Notes: generated from the sequence alone by a model not told the origin. 22,500 nucleotides of DNA from Symbiodinium natans (GCA_905221605.1 CAJNDS010001913.1:557564-580063), one strand, 5' to 3'; shown: positions 6,279 through 14,661, numbered from the stretch's first letter. Numbers and translations: made by a program.

Positions 6279-8206
6279 ATGCGGGCGTTGACCATCCACA
6301 GTGTCGCCGGGTCGACATTTGAGCTCCGTGTGGACGATGCGGAAACGGGGCTGGATGTGCGGAGACGCGTCGCAGCAAGTGTTGGCGTTTCGGCAGGGTC
6401 AATTGTGCTGACTTCAGGTGCGCGGCTCCTCGAACTGCACCAGCCACTGCTGCAACAAACTCAAAACCAAGAGCTCACATATGTGATGCGCAAGTTTGGG
6501 GCAGGCTGTGCGGCACAGAGTATAGAGCGAGCGCTAGCAGGAAGGGCCTGGAGTGACGACGCAGATGCCATGACTGCTGTTGTTGCCTTGACCTTCGGCG
6601 AACGCTTCCACCAGAGCTTGGAAGAGGTGCAGTTTCCCGGCGGCCTACAGACCTTGACCTTCGGCCGTGATTTCAACCAGAGCTTGGAAGGCGTGCAGTT
6701 TCCCGGCGGCCTACAGAACTTGACCTTCGGCTACAGGTTCGACCAGATCTTGGAAGGGGTGCAGCTTCCCAGCGGCCTGCAGACCTTGACCTTCGGCCGG
6801 GATTTCAACCAGAGCTTGGAAGGCGTGCAGTTTCCCGGCGGCCTACAGACCTTGACCCTCGGCTATGATTTCAATCAGAGCTTGGAAAGAGTGCAGCTTC
6901 CTAGCGGCCTACAGACCTTGACCCTCGGCTATGATTTCAATCAGAGCTTGGAAAGAGTGCAGCTTCCCAGCGGCCTGCAGACCTTGACCTTCGGCCATGA
7001 TTTCAACCAGAGCTTGGCAGGGGTGCAGCTTCCCAGCGCCTACAGACCTTGACCTTCGGCCGTGATTTCAACCAGAGCTTGGCAGGGGTGCAGCTTCCCA
7101 GCGGCCTTCAGACCTTGACCTTCGGCCGTGATTTCAACCAGAGCTTGGAAGGGGTGCAGCTTCCCAGCGGCCTGCAGACCTTGACCTTCGGCGATGATTT
7201 CAACCAGAGCTTGGAAAGGGTGCAGCTTGCCAGCGGCCTACAGACCTTGACCTTCTGTGGCAATTTCAACCAGAGCTTGGAAGAGGTGCAATTTCCCGGC
7301 GGCCTACAGACATTGACCTTCGGCAGCAATTTCAACCAGAGCTTGGAAAGAGTGCAGCTTCCCAGCGGCCTACAGACCTTGACCTTCGGCCGTGATTTCA
7401 ACCAGAGCTTGGAACGGGTGCAGCTTCCCAGTGACCTACAGACCTTGACCTTCGGCTACAACTTCAACCAGAGCTTGGAAGGGGTGCAGCTTCCCAGCAG
7501 CCTACAGACCTTGACCTTCGGCTACGGTTTCAATTGGAGCTTGGAAGGGGTGCAGCTTCCCAGTGGCCTACAGACCTTGACCCTCGGCTATGATTTCAAT
7601 CAGAGCTTGGAAAGAGTGCAGCTTCCCAGCGGCCTACAGACCTTGACCTTCGGCCATGATTGCAACCAGAGCTTGGCAGGGGTGCAGCTTCCCAGCGGCC
7701 TACAGACCTTGACCTTCGGCCATGATTTCAACCAGAGCTTGGAAAGGGTGCAGTTTCCCAGCGGCCTTCAGACCTTGACCTTCGGCCACAGATTCAACCA
7801 GAGCTTGGAAGGGGTGCAGCTTCCCAGCGGCCTACAGACATTGACCTTCGGCAGCAATTTCAACCAGAGCTTGGAAGGGGTGCAGCTTCCCGGCAGCCTG
7901 CAGACCTTGACCTTCGGCTATGGTTTCAATCAGAGCTTGGAAAGAGTGCAGCTTCCCAGCGGCCTACAGACCTTGACCTTCGGCGAGTGCTTCAACCAGA
8001 GCTTGGAAAGGGTGCTGCTTCCCAGCGGCCTGCAGACCTTAACCTTCGGCCATGATTTCAATCAGAGCTTGGAAAGGGTGCAATTTCCCGGCGGCCTACA
8101 GACCTTGAGCTTCGGCGACGGCTTTGACCAGAGCTTGGAAGGGGTGCAGCTTCCAACCTCCCTACTGCAGTTCTCCTCGAGCATGTTTAAGGCAGACACC
8201 TGCTAG
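6279..8206 (+). CDS. Ubiquitin-like plus FNIP/LRR-like 22-residue repeat protein, interrupted by a 1-nt frameshift
   Basis: The ATG at 6279 opens a frame whose first 75 residues resemble a ubiquitin-like fold (MRALTIHSVAGSTFELRV, a helix LDVRRRVAASVG, then SIVLTSGARLL and LTYVMRKFG). From residue 104 follow 24 tandem repeats of 22 residues with consensus LTFGxxFNQSLExVQLPSGLQT. This is the FNIP repeat, first noted in Dictyostelium, which builds an LRR-like solenoid thought to mediate protein binding. The gene ends KADTC and TAG at 8204-8206. One base is missing at about 7037-7038, where CAGCGCC replaces the usual CAGCGGCC at the end of repeat 7. The first frame therefore stops at 7052, and repeats 8-24 continue in the next frame. 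Either the gene is a recent pseudogene or this is an assembly error; the intact downstream repeats favour a very recent or artefactual break. There is no transmembrane segment or signal peptide. Telomeric arrays flank it on both sides. Ligand unknown. Confidence 0.85.
6588..8170 (+). repeat. 24 tandem 66-bp coding repeats (FNIP)
   Basis: The 66-bp unit codes for 22 residues and is in register throughout except for the single missing base in repeat 7. Most codons are nearly invariant. Differences concentrate in two adjacent codons after TTCGGC and in one codon in GAAxxxGTG. Repeats 5, 6 and 16 are almost identical (CTCGGCTATGATTTCAATC). No linker separates units. Confidence 0.95.
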
Positions 8207-8225
8207 ACTGTGAGGTCGCAAAACG

Positions 8226-8274
8226 CCCTAAACCGTAAACCTAAACCCTAAACCCTAAACCCTAAACCCTAAAC
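8226..8274 (-). repeat. (CCCTAAA)n array just after the FNIP gene
   Basis: About seven units starting 20 bp after the stop codon. Together with the TTTAGGG array at 6109 it brackets the gene with arrays in opposite orientation. Confidence 0.95.
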
Positions 8275-8402
8275 TCACAATGCAACACCCATCCTCAGTC
8301 TTACCTTGGGCCCCGTACAGCCGGCTCCCTTTCCCCTGTCCCCCGCGCTGCCGCGAGGCCTTTGGCCAGGGCCACGTATAGCCAGTCCTCTTCTGTTTCT
8401 TG
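8275..8402. other. GC-rich island between opposed telomeric arrays
   Basis: 128 bp of non-repetitive sequence (CCCATCCTCAGTCTTACC...) between CCCTAAA and TTTAGGG arrays. No convincing reading frame or RNA structure seen. Confidence 0.4.
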
Positions 8403-8472
8403 GGTTTAGGGTTTAGGGTTTAGGGTTTAGGGTTTAGGGTTTAGGGTTTAGGGTTTAGGGTTTAGGGTTTGG
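8403..8472 (+). repeat. (TTTAGGG)n array
   Basis: Ten near-perfect units decaying into TTTGGG. Confidence 0.95.
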
Positions 8473-8591
8473 GTCTTAAATCCGACCCCAACCAGAGGGG
8501 GGACCGGGGGGTGGTGGGGATACCATGGGGGGTGTGGGGACTGGGCAGGCGACACTACGCCGAAGCCCTCAAAGCCTTTACCATATGGAAC

Positions 8592-8655
8592 ACTAAACCT
8601 TGAACCCTAAACCCTAAGCCCTATAAACCCTATTACCCTAACACCCTAAACCCCC
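8592..8655 (-). repeat. Degenerate CCCTAAA block
   Basis: Irregular units (CCTTGAA, CCCTAAG, CCCTATAAA, CCCTATTA). Confidence 0.7.
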
Positions 8656-8659
8656 ACAA

Positions 8660-8708
8660 GGCGAGCAGCACAGCAGCAGCACAGCAGCAGCACAGCAGCA
8701 GCACAGCC
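8660..8708. repeat. CAGCAGCAGCA 11-bp minisatellite
   Basis: About four copies of CAGCAGCAGCA/CAGCAGCACAG. The 11-bp period, not 3 bp, means any frame would shift between units, so it is not a polyglutamine tract. Confidence 0.85.
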
Positions 8709-9423
8709 ACCACACGCGAACTGCATGCTGAGAGGGGGCGAACCTCTGCTGCGTTCTCGCTCTTACGAGCAGACAGAGGCCAGTGCACTGTGTACAAAGC
8801 ATTTCCTCAGCGTTCTCGCTCTTGCTAACCGAGGGAAACGCTCAACAAAAGAGGCCCACACACCAACCAGTTTAAGACACTTTTATCACTGAACTGCCCC
8901 GCGCAGCGGCCGATTCGCGACCTCTCGCATGTCACAGTGGGCAGTTCACGCAAAGCGATACCTATCTGCTGCTCCTCTGAATGACCATAGGCTTCAGGTT
9001 CGCGATTTCCATCCCTGCTGCTCCCAGCTCCCAAGGGCCCATAGGTTCAGGTTCGCGATTTCTCCTTGCTGCTTCCATAGCGCGCGACTTCTCTCTCCAA
9101 CTCCGGGCCCATAAGCTTCAGCTCGCGATGACTTTGGCCACTCTGCAGCCTGCTGCGCAGCAGCGCACGTTTTGCGGTGCAGAATGACCGCTACACGCCC
9201 CGCGGCGCATGTCACAGCAATGGGCAGCTTACGCAAAGCAATGCAGATCTTAGAGTTTCCGTCAGATCTACTTTGAGAGCCTTATCAGGGTACCTTTAGC
9301 TTGCCGTGTGTGTGCTGCACAGGCTGCTGCAATGCCGACTGCAAGGCAACTGGCACACGGGACACTTCGCCACCCTCACGAGGATGAACCTAAGTGATCA
9401 CCAAGGAATGCAGCACAGAGAAG
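8709..9423. repeat. Non-coding region with dispersed short duplications
   Basis: GCGTTCTCGCTCTT occurs at 8751 and 8810. CGCATGTCACAG...GGGCAG...ACGCAAAGC occurs at about 8927 and 9207. Three copies of CATARGYTTCAGSTCGCGAT lie at about 8987, 9040 and 9111, period 53-71 bp. Short open frames on both strands have no recognisable domain. Confidence 0.6.
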
Positions 9424-9424
9424 A

Positions 9425-9504
9425 GGGTTTAGGGTTTAGGGTTTAGGGTTTAGGGTTTAGGGTTTAGGGTTTAGGGTTTAGGGTTTAGGGTTTAGGGTTT
9501 AGGG
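9425..9504 (+). repeat. Perfect (TTTAGGG)n array, about 11 units
   Basis: Preceded by AAGAGGG, again a GGG-ended junction. The right flank begins CTACTAGGAGTCC. Confidence 0.95.
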
Positions 9505-9610
9505 CTACTAGGAGTCCGGCAGCGCAAAGTGTTCAGAGGCCATTTTAACGCAAGGACACCTGGCGACAGCACTCAGGGCCTGCCGCTGCGACTGGAGAAA
9601 GGCAGACCCA

Positions 9611-9816
9611 AAGGGTCCATGTACCCATATGGGTGGTTGTCAAAATTATGGTCCCTTTTTGGATCCCCATTATAATACGGCACCTAATATTTAGGGTACC
9701 CAAAAAGGGACCATAATTTTGACTACCACCCATATAGTATATACTTGGGCCTTAAAGGGGTTCCTATACAGTAGCTTTAGGGCCCAAATATGTACTATAT
9801 GGGTACATGGACCCTT
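9611..9816. mobile_element. Compound fold-back (MITE-like) element with three nested inverted repeats
   Basis: Outer arms AAGGGTCCATGTACCCATAT (9611-9630) and its complement (9797-9816) are perfect. Inside, 9625-9660 pairs with 9700-9735 (start ATATGGGTGGTTGTCAAAAT), with one mismatch in about 36 bp. A third pair is TATAGTATATACTTGGGCC (about 9733-9751) with 9780-9800. The whole would fold as a stem with two side arms. It has no coding capacity, so any movement would depend on an enzyme encoded elsewhere. Confidence 0.75.
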
Positions 9817-9829
9817 AGGGAGACCAGAA

Positions 9830-10300
9830 AACCTACTACTGTTTCGAGTTCTTGTAGTCATGTCATAATTCGACAAGATGAGAGTTGAGAATTGCGTTGT
9901 TTTCTTGTTTTTTTCGTTTGAAATTCGAGAAGGTCGAAGTGGTTGAGGCAAAAGGGGGGGTGCGAAGCACTCTCCCGCTTTGACTGGGAAACCTTTCGCT
10001 CGCAAGCTGGAACACTGAAGTTTCAACCTAATTACACCCCAAACTTTTTTGAAACCCCAACACTACCACCTCCACTTTTACGATGACGATGACTTCGACT
10101 GCGACTACGACCACTACCACGCCCACTACCTAGTGCTGCTGCGACGAACACTGCTACCCTTCTACAACTGCTACATGACTACCAGCCATGACGACACCAC
10201 TACCCTCCTAACGATGACTGCAACACCACTACAGGAGAAGACCTCACTCTCACAGACAAAAATGAGATCACAGCATCAACCCGATGAAGGATGAGGCCGA
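9830..10300. other. No gene seen; cryptic ACT/GAC-rich simple sequence at 10060-10215
   Basis: 9830-10040 is unremarkable. From 10060 the sequence is biased to GAC, CAC, TAC and ACT triplets without perfect periodicity. Open frames here lack recognisable motifs. Confidence 0.45.
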
Positions 10301-10481
10301 TGATGACTGATGACTGCAAAGTCTTTGTATACTCCAGAGAGGGTAAGTTAGAGCTCACTTGCCCCGAGTCGCACAAAAACAATCAAACACGGCACCTCGG
10401 TGCAAGCCACCAAAGCTATTCAGACTGGATAACCTTCATGACCAACATGAATCTCCGTAACTTTCATACAGACGAGCTGCC

Positions 10482-10868
10482 TCAGCTGTTAAGATCGTCT
10501 TCACTGGTCATGAGAAGGCCATAATCGACAAGCGTGAAGTTTTTTCTTAAAGTGGACGCCCCTTTACCATATGAGCAGCGCAGCGGTCTGTTGCGACGAT
10601 TGAGAGAAGGAAAGACTACAAAGCCACCACAGCGCACCACAGCAGAACAGAAGCAGTGCTGAAGCTCCTCCTTCGTGGATCCTTTCTGCATGGATGTATT
10701 CAATGCCATGATTCTCTCCTGCTTCACACTTCTCTGGAGTCCTTGCAAGCGCTTTGCCACACATAAGCCGACTACAAGAGACGTGTCCAGCTCTCGGTCG
10801 CGTAACCTGGCAAGAACGGTTGTAATGGTTCTCCCCTGCGCTCCGTTCGCGCTGAAGCAAAACCACAC
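10482..10868 (-). CDS. Doubtful reading frame, 128 residues
   Basis: The minus-strand frame from ATG at 10866-10868 to TAA at 10482 contains a plausible helical stretch (TITTVLARLRDREL, VAKRLQGLQRSVKQERI). It has no family I recognise. Other frames in the same stretch are also open, and the C-terminal half looks less protein-like. It is listed because the surrounding 600 bp are neither telomeric nor simple sequence. It may be a relict exon. Confidence 0.2.
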   Translation of the reverse strand: MWFCFSANGAQGRTITTVLARLRDRELDTSLVVGLCVAKRLQGLQRSVKQERIMALNTSMQKGSTKEELQHCFCSAVVRCGGFVVFPSLNRRNRPLRCSYGKGASTLRKNFTLVDYGLLMTSEDDLNS

Positions 10869-10959
10869 GCCAAAACTTGTGGACCAAGTCTAGTCCATCC
10901 GGACAGCCAATGCGACTTCATCTTGCCCGAGACCCTAGCCCCCAAACCCCAAGCCCAAA

Positions 10960-11185
10960 GCTCCCTAAAATCCCTCAACCCTTCTACACTCCCTGAACGC
11001 TAAATCAACTCCCTCAACTCCCTAAACTTCCTCAACCCCTAAACTCCCTCAACTCCCTAAAACTCCCTGAACTCCCTAAACTCCCTCAACTCCAACAACT
11101 CCCTGAACTCCCTAAACTCCCTCAACTCCCCAAACTCCCTAAACTCCCTAAACCCTAAACCCCAGACTCCCTAAACCCTAGACCC
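10960..11185 (-). repeat. CCCTAAACT/CCCTCAACT minisatellite derived from the telomere unit
   Basis: Irregular units CTCCCTAAACTCCCTCAACTCC of 9-10 bp, resolving to true CCCTAAA at 11140-11180. It looks like a telomeric array that gained a CT insertion and then re-amplified. Confidence 0.75.
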
Positions 11186-11186
11186 T

Positions 11187-11264
11187 CTGACGCAGGAGGT
11201 GCTGAGCGAGGACGAGGACGCCAAGTTAGACCACCTCCTGCCACCCTTGGCAAGCCGGGGGCTC
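11187..11264 (+). other. Exon-like 78-bp island LTQEVLSEDEDAKLDHLL
   Basis: 26 open codons between C-strand and G-strand arrays, reading LTQEVLSEDEDAKLDHLL, then PPLASRGL, GC-rich at third positions. GACGCAG precedes the GAG GTG CTG run like a 3' splice site, and TTG followed by GCAAGC could be a GC-type donor as used in dinoflagellates. Family not recognised. Confidence 0.4.
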
Positions 11265-11328
11265 TTTAGGGTTTAGGGTTTAGGGTTTAGGGTTTAGGGT
11301 TTAGGGTTTAGGGTTTAGGGTTTAGGGA
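11265..11328 (+). repeat. (TTTAGGG)n array
   Basis: Nine perfect units directly abutting the coding-like island. Confidence 0.95.
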
Positions 11329-11862
11329 AGCCAGGGGTTTGGGGGTTTAGGGTTTCGGGGATTTGGGGTTTGGGGGTTTGAGGGTTTGGGGGCTTGGAGG
11401 TTTCCTGGGTTTTTGGAGTGCTATACTTTAGTGTTTTTTTCTAGTTCTGGTTTCCGATTATAGCTACTTTTAGCTAAAAAGTTTATACTTTTTTCCAGGG
11501 TCTACTCCAAAGTAGGGGTTGGGGGTTTCGGGGTTTAGGGTTTAGGATTTAGGGTTTAGAGGTTTTAGAGGAAGTTGGCTTTGGCTTTCAGGGTTTAGGG
11601 TTTTGGATTCCGGGTTTAGGACCCGGAGACCTAATCCCCACAATGGCAAGCGTACCGTGCTCTTGTCGGAGGCCTAGTGTGCTTGCCTACAGGGTTTGGG
11701 GTTTAGGATGTAGGGTTTAGGGTTTAGGGTTTCGGATGTAGGGTTACATGGACTCATGCTGTACGTAGGGTGGGTGATACCGATGTACACTCTTGAACCC
11801 AAGCACTATCACGTTGTTACAAGCTTCTTGGAGTCCCCAAGTATTGGCGGCGGGATTTAGGT
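11329..11862. other. Degenerate TTTGGGG/TTTAGGG filler, no gene seen
   Basis: Short degenerate G-strand blocks at about 11330-11400, 11525-11560, 11590-11625 and 11690-11745, with unique AT-richer sequence between. Confidence 0.55.
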
Positions 11863-11938
11863 GCCTAAACCCTAAACCCTAAACCCTAAACCCTAAACCC
11901 TAAACCCTAAAGCCTAAAGCCTACAGCCTAAAGCCTAA
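11863..11938 (-). repeat. CCCTAAA array decaying to AGCCTAA units
   Basis: Six perfect units followed by four AGCCTAA/ AGCCTAC variants, so the variant block sits on one side only. Confidence 0.9.
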
Positions 11939-11979
11939 AATTTAGAATTGGGTTGGGTGGCGGAACTAGACACCGTAGG

Positions 11980-12100
11980 AAATCTGGGGGTTTACGAATA
12001 GGGGGCCCCGAAAATAGACCCCACATAGTAGGATTCCCTTATAATAGAGAACCCAGTAAGGTACCCTCATTGCGGAACCCACCAACTAGACACCTTAGGG
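11980..12100 (+). mobile_element. Dispersed repeat copy A (TAGTAGGATTCCCTTAT family)
   Basis: GTTTACGA...TAGACCCC...TAGTAGGATTCCCTTAT...AAGGTACCCTC...GCGGAACCCA. It aligns by eye over about 100 bp with the reverse complement of 21240-21350, and over its centre with 17525-17590. Non-coding. Confidence 0.6.
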
Positions 12101-12289
12101 TGGTGTTTTCGTACATCTAATCTCTGAGCTCAGGTCAGATTGTCGACCCTATTCTCTTTACCTTGGCCTCTCCGGCATAAGACTTGAGGGGGTGGGGGGG
12201 TTTCGGGTTTGGGGCTCTTTGGATGATCGGGTTCCAGGGCTTTTCGGAGTAGGGGTCCAAGGCCCTAAACCCTGCCCCTCAAATTTGGT

Positions 12290-12400
12290 ATGTGGGCATT
12301 TCCCAAAATAGGGGCACCTCTTTCATACCCCAAGCAGAATAGATCCCCTAAAGGGACCCCCAGAGAGGATACTCCCATCTCCGGGAGCCCCCATGTAGGT
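12290..12400 (+). repeat. Possible related dispersed repeat (MWAFPKIGAPL... frame)
   Basis: Sequence from GTGGGCATTTCCC to CCCCCATGTAGG gives an open frame PKIGAPLSYPKQNRSPKG. Phrases like FPKIG are familiar to me from repeat-derived spurious dinoflagellate proteins. The terminal CCCCCATGTAG also occurs at 17580 in repeat copy B. Confidence 0.4.
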
Positions 12401-12493
12401 TGGGGTTTACGGTTTCGGGTTTGCGGGGCTCTGAGGCCTGCCAGGATCGCGAATTTCCCACCATTTCGGGGTATTGATGGTTGAGGGTTCAGA

Positions 12494-12550
12494 GTTTAGG
12501 GTTTAGGGTTTAGGGTTTAGGGTTTAGGTTGGGGTTTGGGGTTTAGGGCT
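12494..12550 (+). repeat. TTTAGGG block
   Basis: About five units then TTTGGGG variants. Degenerate telomere-like phrases and unique sequence fill 12551-12905; the open frames there are by-products and no gene is seen. Confidence 0.85.
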
Positions 12551-12905
12551 TGTTGGGGCTCTTGGGTTTGGAGTTCGGGTTCTTGGGTTGGGCTGTAGTG
12601 TTTCGGGTTTAAAGGCTGGGGTTCTTGGGTCTGGAGTTTAGGGCTTAGGGTTTGGGATCTTGGGTTTGAGGTTTAGGGTTGAGTCACAGACCCGGTATTT
12701 GGGCGTAAGAGGTTTGTGGTTTAGGGTTCTTGGGTTTGGGTTTTACAAGGCTAGTTCCAGACCCCGTGTTTGCCACTTTCGTAGCACACCGTATTTTGTT
12801 TTGTTGCAGACACTTCCTGCATTTTGGGCTACAGACCACCTGTATTGTGCTTAGGCTTGCAACCGTCAGGGTTTGGCATTACAGGGGCTCAGATATCCCT
12901 GTCCA

Positions 12906-12996
12906 CGGTTTAGGGTTTAGGCTAGGGTTTGGGGTTTGGGGTTTAGGGTTTGGGGTTTGGGGTTTGGGGTTTGGGGTTTAGGGTTTAGGGCTTAGG
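12906..12996 (+). repeat. TTTGGGG-rich telomere-variant array
   Basis: TTTGGGG units outnumber TTTAGGG here (a run of four at about 12946-12976), unlike the rest of the window. Confidence 0.9.
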
Positions 12997-13174
12997 TACA
13001 TTGTCCTTATTGGTTTGAAGAGGATCAGGTTTCGGAGTCTTTTTCAGAGGTCTTGCAGGGCCATCCCAGTGAAGCACGAAAGCCCTGAGTTCCAAAACCC
13101 TCAGACCCTGAGCCCTATATGACCTTGCAGCCCCTAGACCACCCCCAAAGCCTGGATTACAACCCTCCTGAACA

Positions 13175-13240
13175 GGGTTTAGGGTTTAGGGTTTAGGGTT
13201 TAGGGTTTAGGGTTTAGGGTTTAGGGTTTAGGGTTTAGGG
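13175..13240 (+). repeat. (TTTAGGG)n array, then two CCCTAAA units
   Basis: Nine perfect units. After only eight bases (TAACCTGG) two CCCTAAA units follow at 13249-13263 in the opposite orientation. Confidence 0.95.
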
Positions 13241-13263
13241 TAACCTGGACCCTAAACCCTAAA

Positions 13264-13348
13264 CTCCCTCTAACACGGTACAGCCACACCTGCGGCGACC
13301 TTCCCGGGCCTCGCAAGTCCAGAACAACTGGCGCCTTGCCAGCGAAAA
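13264..13348. other. GC-rich island between opposed arrays
   Basis: 85 bp (ACACGGTACAGCCACACC...) lying CCCTAAA-island-TTTAGGG. Frames stay open through most of it (for example LPGPRKSRTTGALPAKR), but the choice of frame is unclear. Confidence 0.3.
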
Positions 13349-13463
13349 GGGTTTAGGGTTTAGGGTTTAGGGTTTAGGGTTTAGGGTTTAGGGTTTAGGG
13401 TTTAGGGTTTAGGGTTTAGGGTTTAGGGTTTAGGGTTTAGGGTTTAGGGTTTAGGGTTTAGGG
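13349..13463 (+). repeat. Longest perfect (TTTAGGG)n array, about 16 units
   Basis: Uninterrupted for about 115 bp. The left junction is GAAAAGGG. Confidence 0.97.
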
Positions 13464-13562
13464 GGTGGTGCCTCGGCTTCTTTCTGGCGCGAGCGGGGTG
13501 TTCCGGCCGCTAGCGACGCTTCCCACTGAGGAAAGGCCAGAACTAAGAGGCCGCAGCAAAGG
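13464..13562. other. GC-rich island between arrays, TTTAGGG-island-CCCTAAA
   Basis: Unique sequence (GTGCCTCGGCTTCTTTCTGG...) of about 99 bp. No clear reading frame. Confidence 0.35.
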
Positions 13563-13641
13563 CCCTAAACCCTAAACCCTAAACCGTAAACCCTAAACCC
13601 TAAACCCTAAACCCTAAACCCTAAACCCTAAACCCTAAACC
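13563..13641 (-). repeat. (CCCTAAA)n array
   Basis: About 11 units, with one CCGTAAA variant. Confidence 0.95.
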
Positions 13642-13789
13642 CACAGAAAAATCGCATGGCCCGGATGCCCGGCAAGCAAGCCAGGCCATGGCCCCGGATT
13701 CCGCGCCGTGGCTTGCAAACCTAAGCCCCCCCAAGCCCCAAACCCACTAAATCATGGCACTGCAGACGATGCCCGGAACATGCCGCCGA
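13642..13789. other. GC-rich island between two CCCTAAA arrays
   Basis: Contains ATGGCCCGGATGCCCGGCAA and the near copy AGACGATGCCCGGAACATGC. Overlapping frames are partly open. No identification. Confidence 0.3.
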
Positions 13790-13876
13790 AACCCTAAACC
13801 CTAATTAGACCCTAGACCCTAGACCCTAGACCCTAAACCCTAAACCCTAAACCCTAAACCCTAAACCCTAAACCCT
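13790..13876 (-). repeat. CCCTAAA/CCCTAGA array
   Basis: A block of four CCCTAGA variant units sits inside true CCCTAAA units, another case of clustered variants. Confidence 0.93.
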
Positions 13877-13948
13877 TAGCTGCCAGGCTTCCCGGCCCGT
13901 GCTTGCTCCCCCAGCCTCGGAGATCTCTGCGGCGGAGCTTCCAGGCAG

Positions 13949-14038
13949 GGGTTTGGGGTTTAGGGATAGGGCTTAGGGCTTAGGGCTTAGGGTTTAGGGC
14001 TTAGGGTTTAGGGTTTAGGGTTTAGGGTTTAGGGTTTC
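13949..14038 (+). repeat. TTTAGGG/CTTAGGG array
   Basis: About 13 units, mixed TTTGGGG, CTTAGGG and TTTAGGG. The 72-bp GC-rich island before it (13877-13948) separates it from the opposed CCCTAAA array. Confidence 0.93.
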
Positions 14039-14142
14039 GGGCATTCACTAGCAAGCGATTTCTCGAGCGTTGAAAATAACCACCCGCCCAAAGACGCCCA
14101 TAACATTAGGAAATAATTCGTTTCAATAACCCCAAAATTTTC

Positions 14143-14284
14143 ACCTTGTGCCCAATTAAAATGAGACCTGCGGCCAAAAAAGCACGACCTTGCGCCCAAT
14201 AAAACAATAACCTTGTGCCCAAATAAAAGAATGCCCTTGTGCCCAATAGAATTTTGACATTGCGCCCAATGAAAATATGACCTT
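14143..14284. repeat. 23-bp minisatellite ACCTTGTGCCCAATAAAA
   Basis: Copies begin at 14143, 14166, 14187, 14210, 14234, 14257 and a truncated one at 14280, so the period is 21-24 bp, mostly 23. It creates a minus-strand open frame with WAQG and GHK phrases that should not be called a gene. Confidence 0.85.
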
Positions 14285-14417
14285 CGAGGTCGAAGGCTAG
14301 GGTTCAAGAGTTTTGGGATAAGGGGGTTCTAAAGCTTAGTACTTGTTTCTTGGCTTGTGGGTGAAGGGTGTCCGTGTTTAGGGCTTGTAGGGCTTTGCGG
14401 GCTTAGCTACCTTAGGG

Positions 14418-14661
14418 TAATATGGGTGGTTCTCTCAACTCAATTAGGCTCACTTTTGGGGTCCAGGACCCAAAAATGGAGAACTACCTAGATGAGCTTT
14501 AGGTTTATTGGGTTTAGGGTTTAGGGGAACTACCTATATATATATATATATGTATGGATAGTTCTCTAAGTTAGGTTGCCTTTTGTGGGACCCTATTTAA
14601 AGGGTGCCGCCTCATAATGGGTACCCAAAGAGGGGCCCTAATGTTGGAAACTACCCATATA
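14418..14661. mobile_element. Fold-back element with ATATGGGTGGTT ends
   Basis: The left end TAATATGGGTGGTTCTCTCAAC matches the complement of the right end GTTGGAAACTACCCATATAG. The ends share ATATGGGTGGTT with the element at 9625-9735, so both likely belong to one MITE-like family. The interior carries GGGGTCCAGGACCC, a small palindrome, a two-unit TTTAGGG patch (about 14512-14524) and a (TA) run at 14531-14551. Confidence 0.6.

Noticed and set aside
8660-8708. Polyglutamine-coding CAG repeat
   Set aside because: The period is 11 bp, which shifts frame at each unit, and no gene surrounds it.
9545-10026. Minus-strand frames over the fold-back element
   Set aside because: They follow the inverted repeats and have no motif outside them.
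11187-11264. CRISPR-like pattern of repeats and unique spacers across the telomeric region
   Set aside because: The repeats are variable-length telomere arrays in both orientations and the spacers range from 70 to over 1000 bp; this is eukaryotic DNA.
14029-14307. 92-residue minus-strand frame with WAQ/GHK words
   Set aside because: Follows the 23-bp minisatellite period and starts near a telomeric array.
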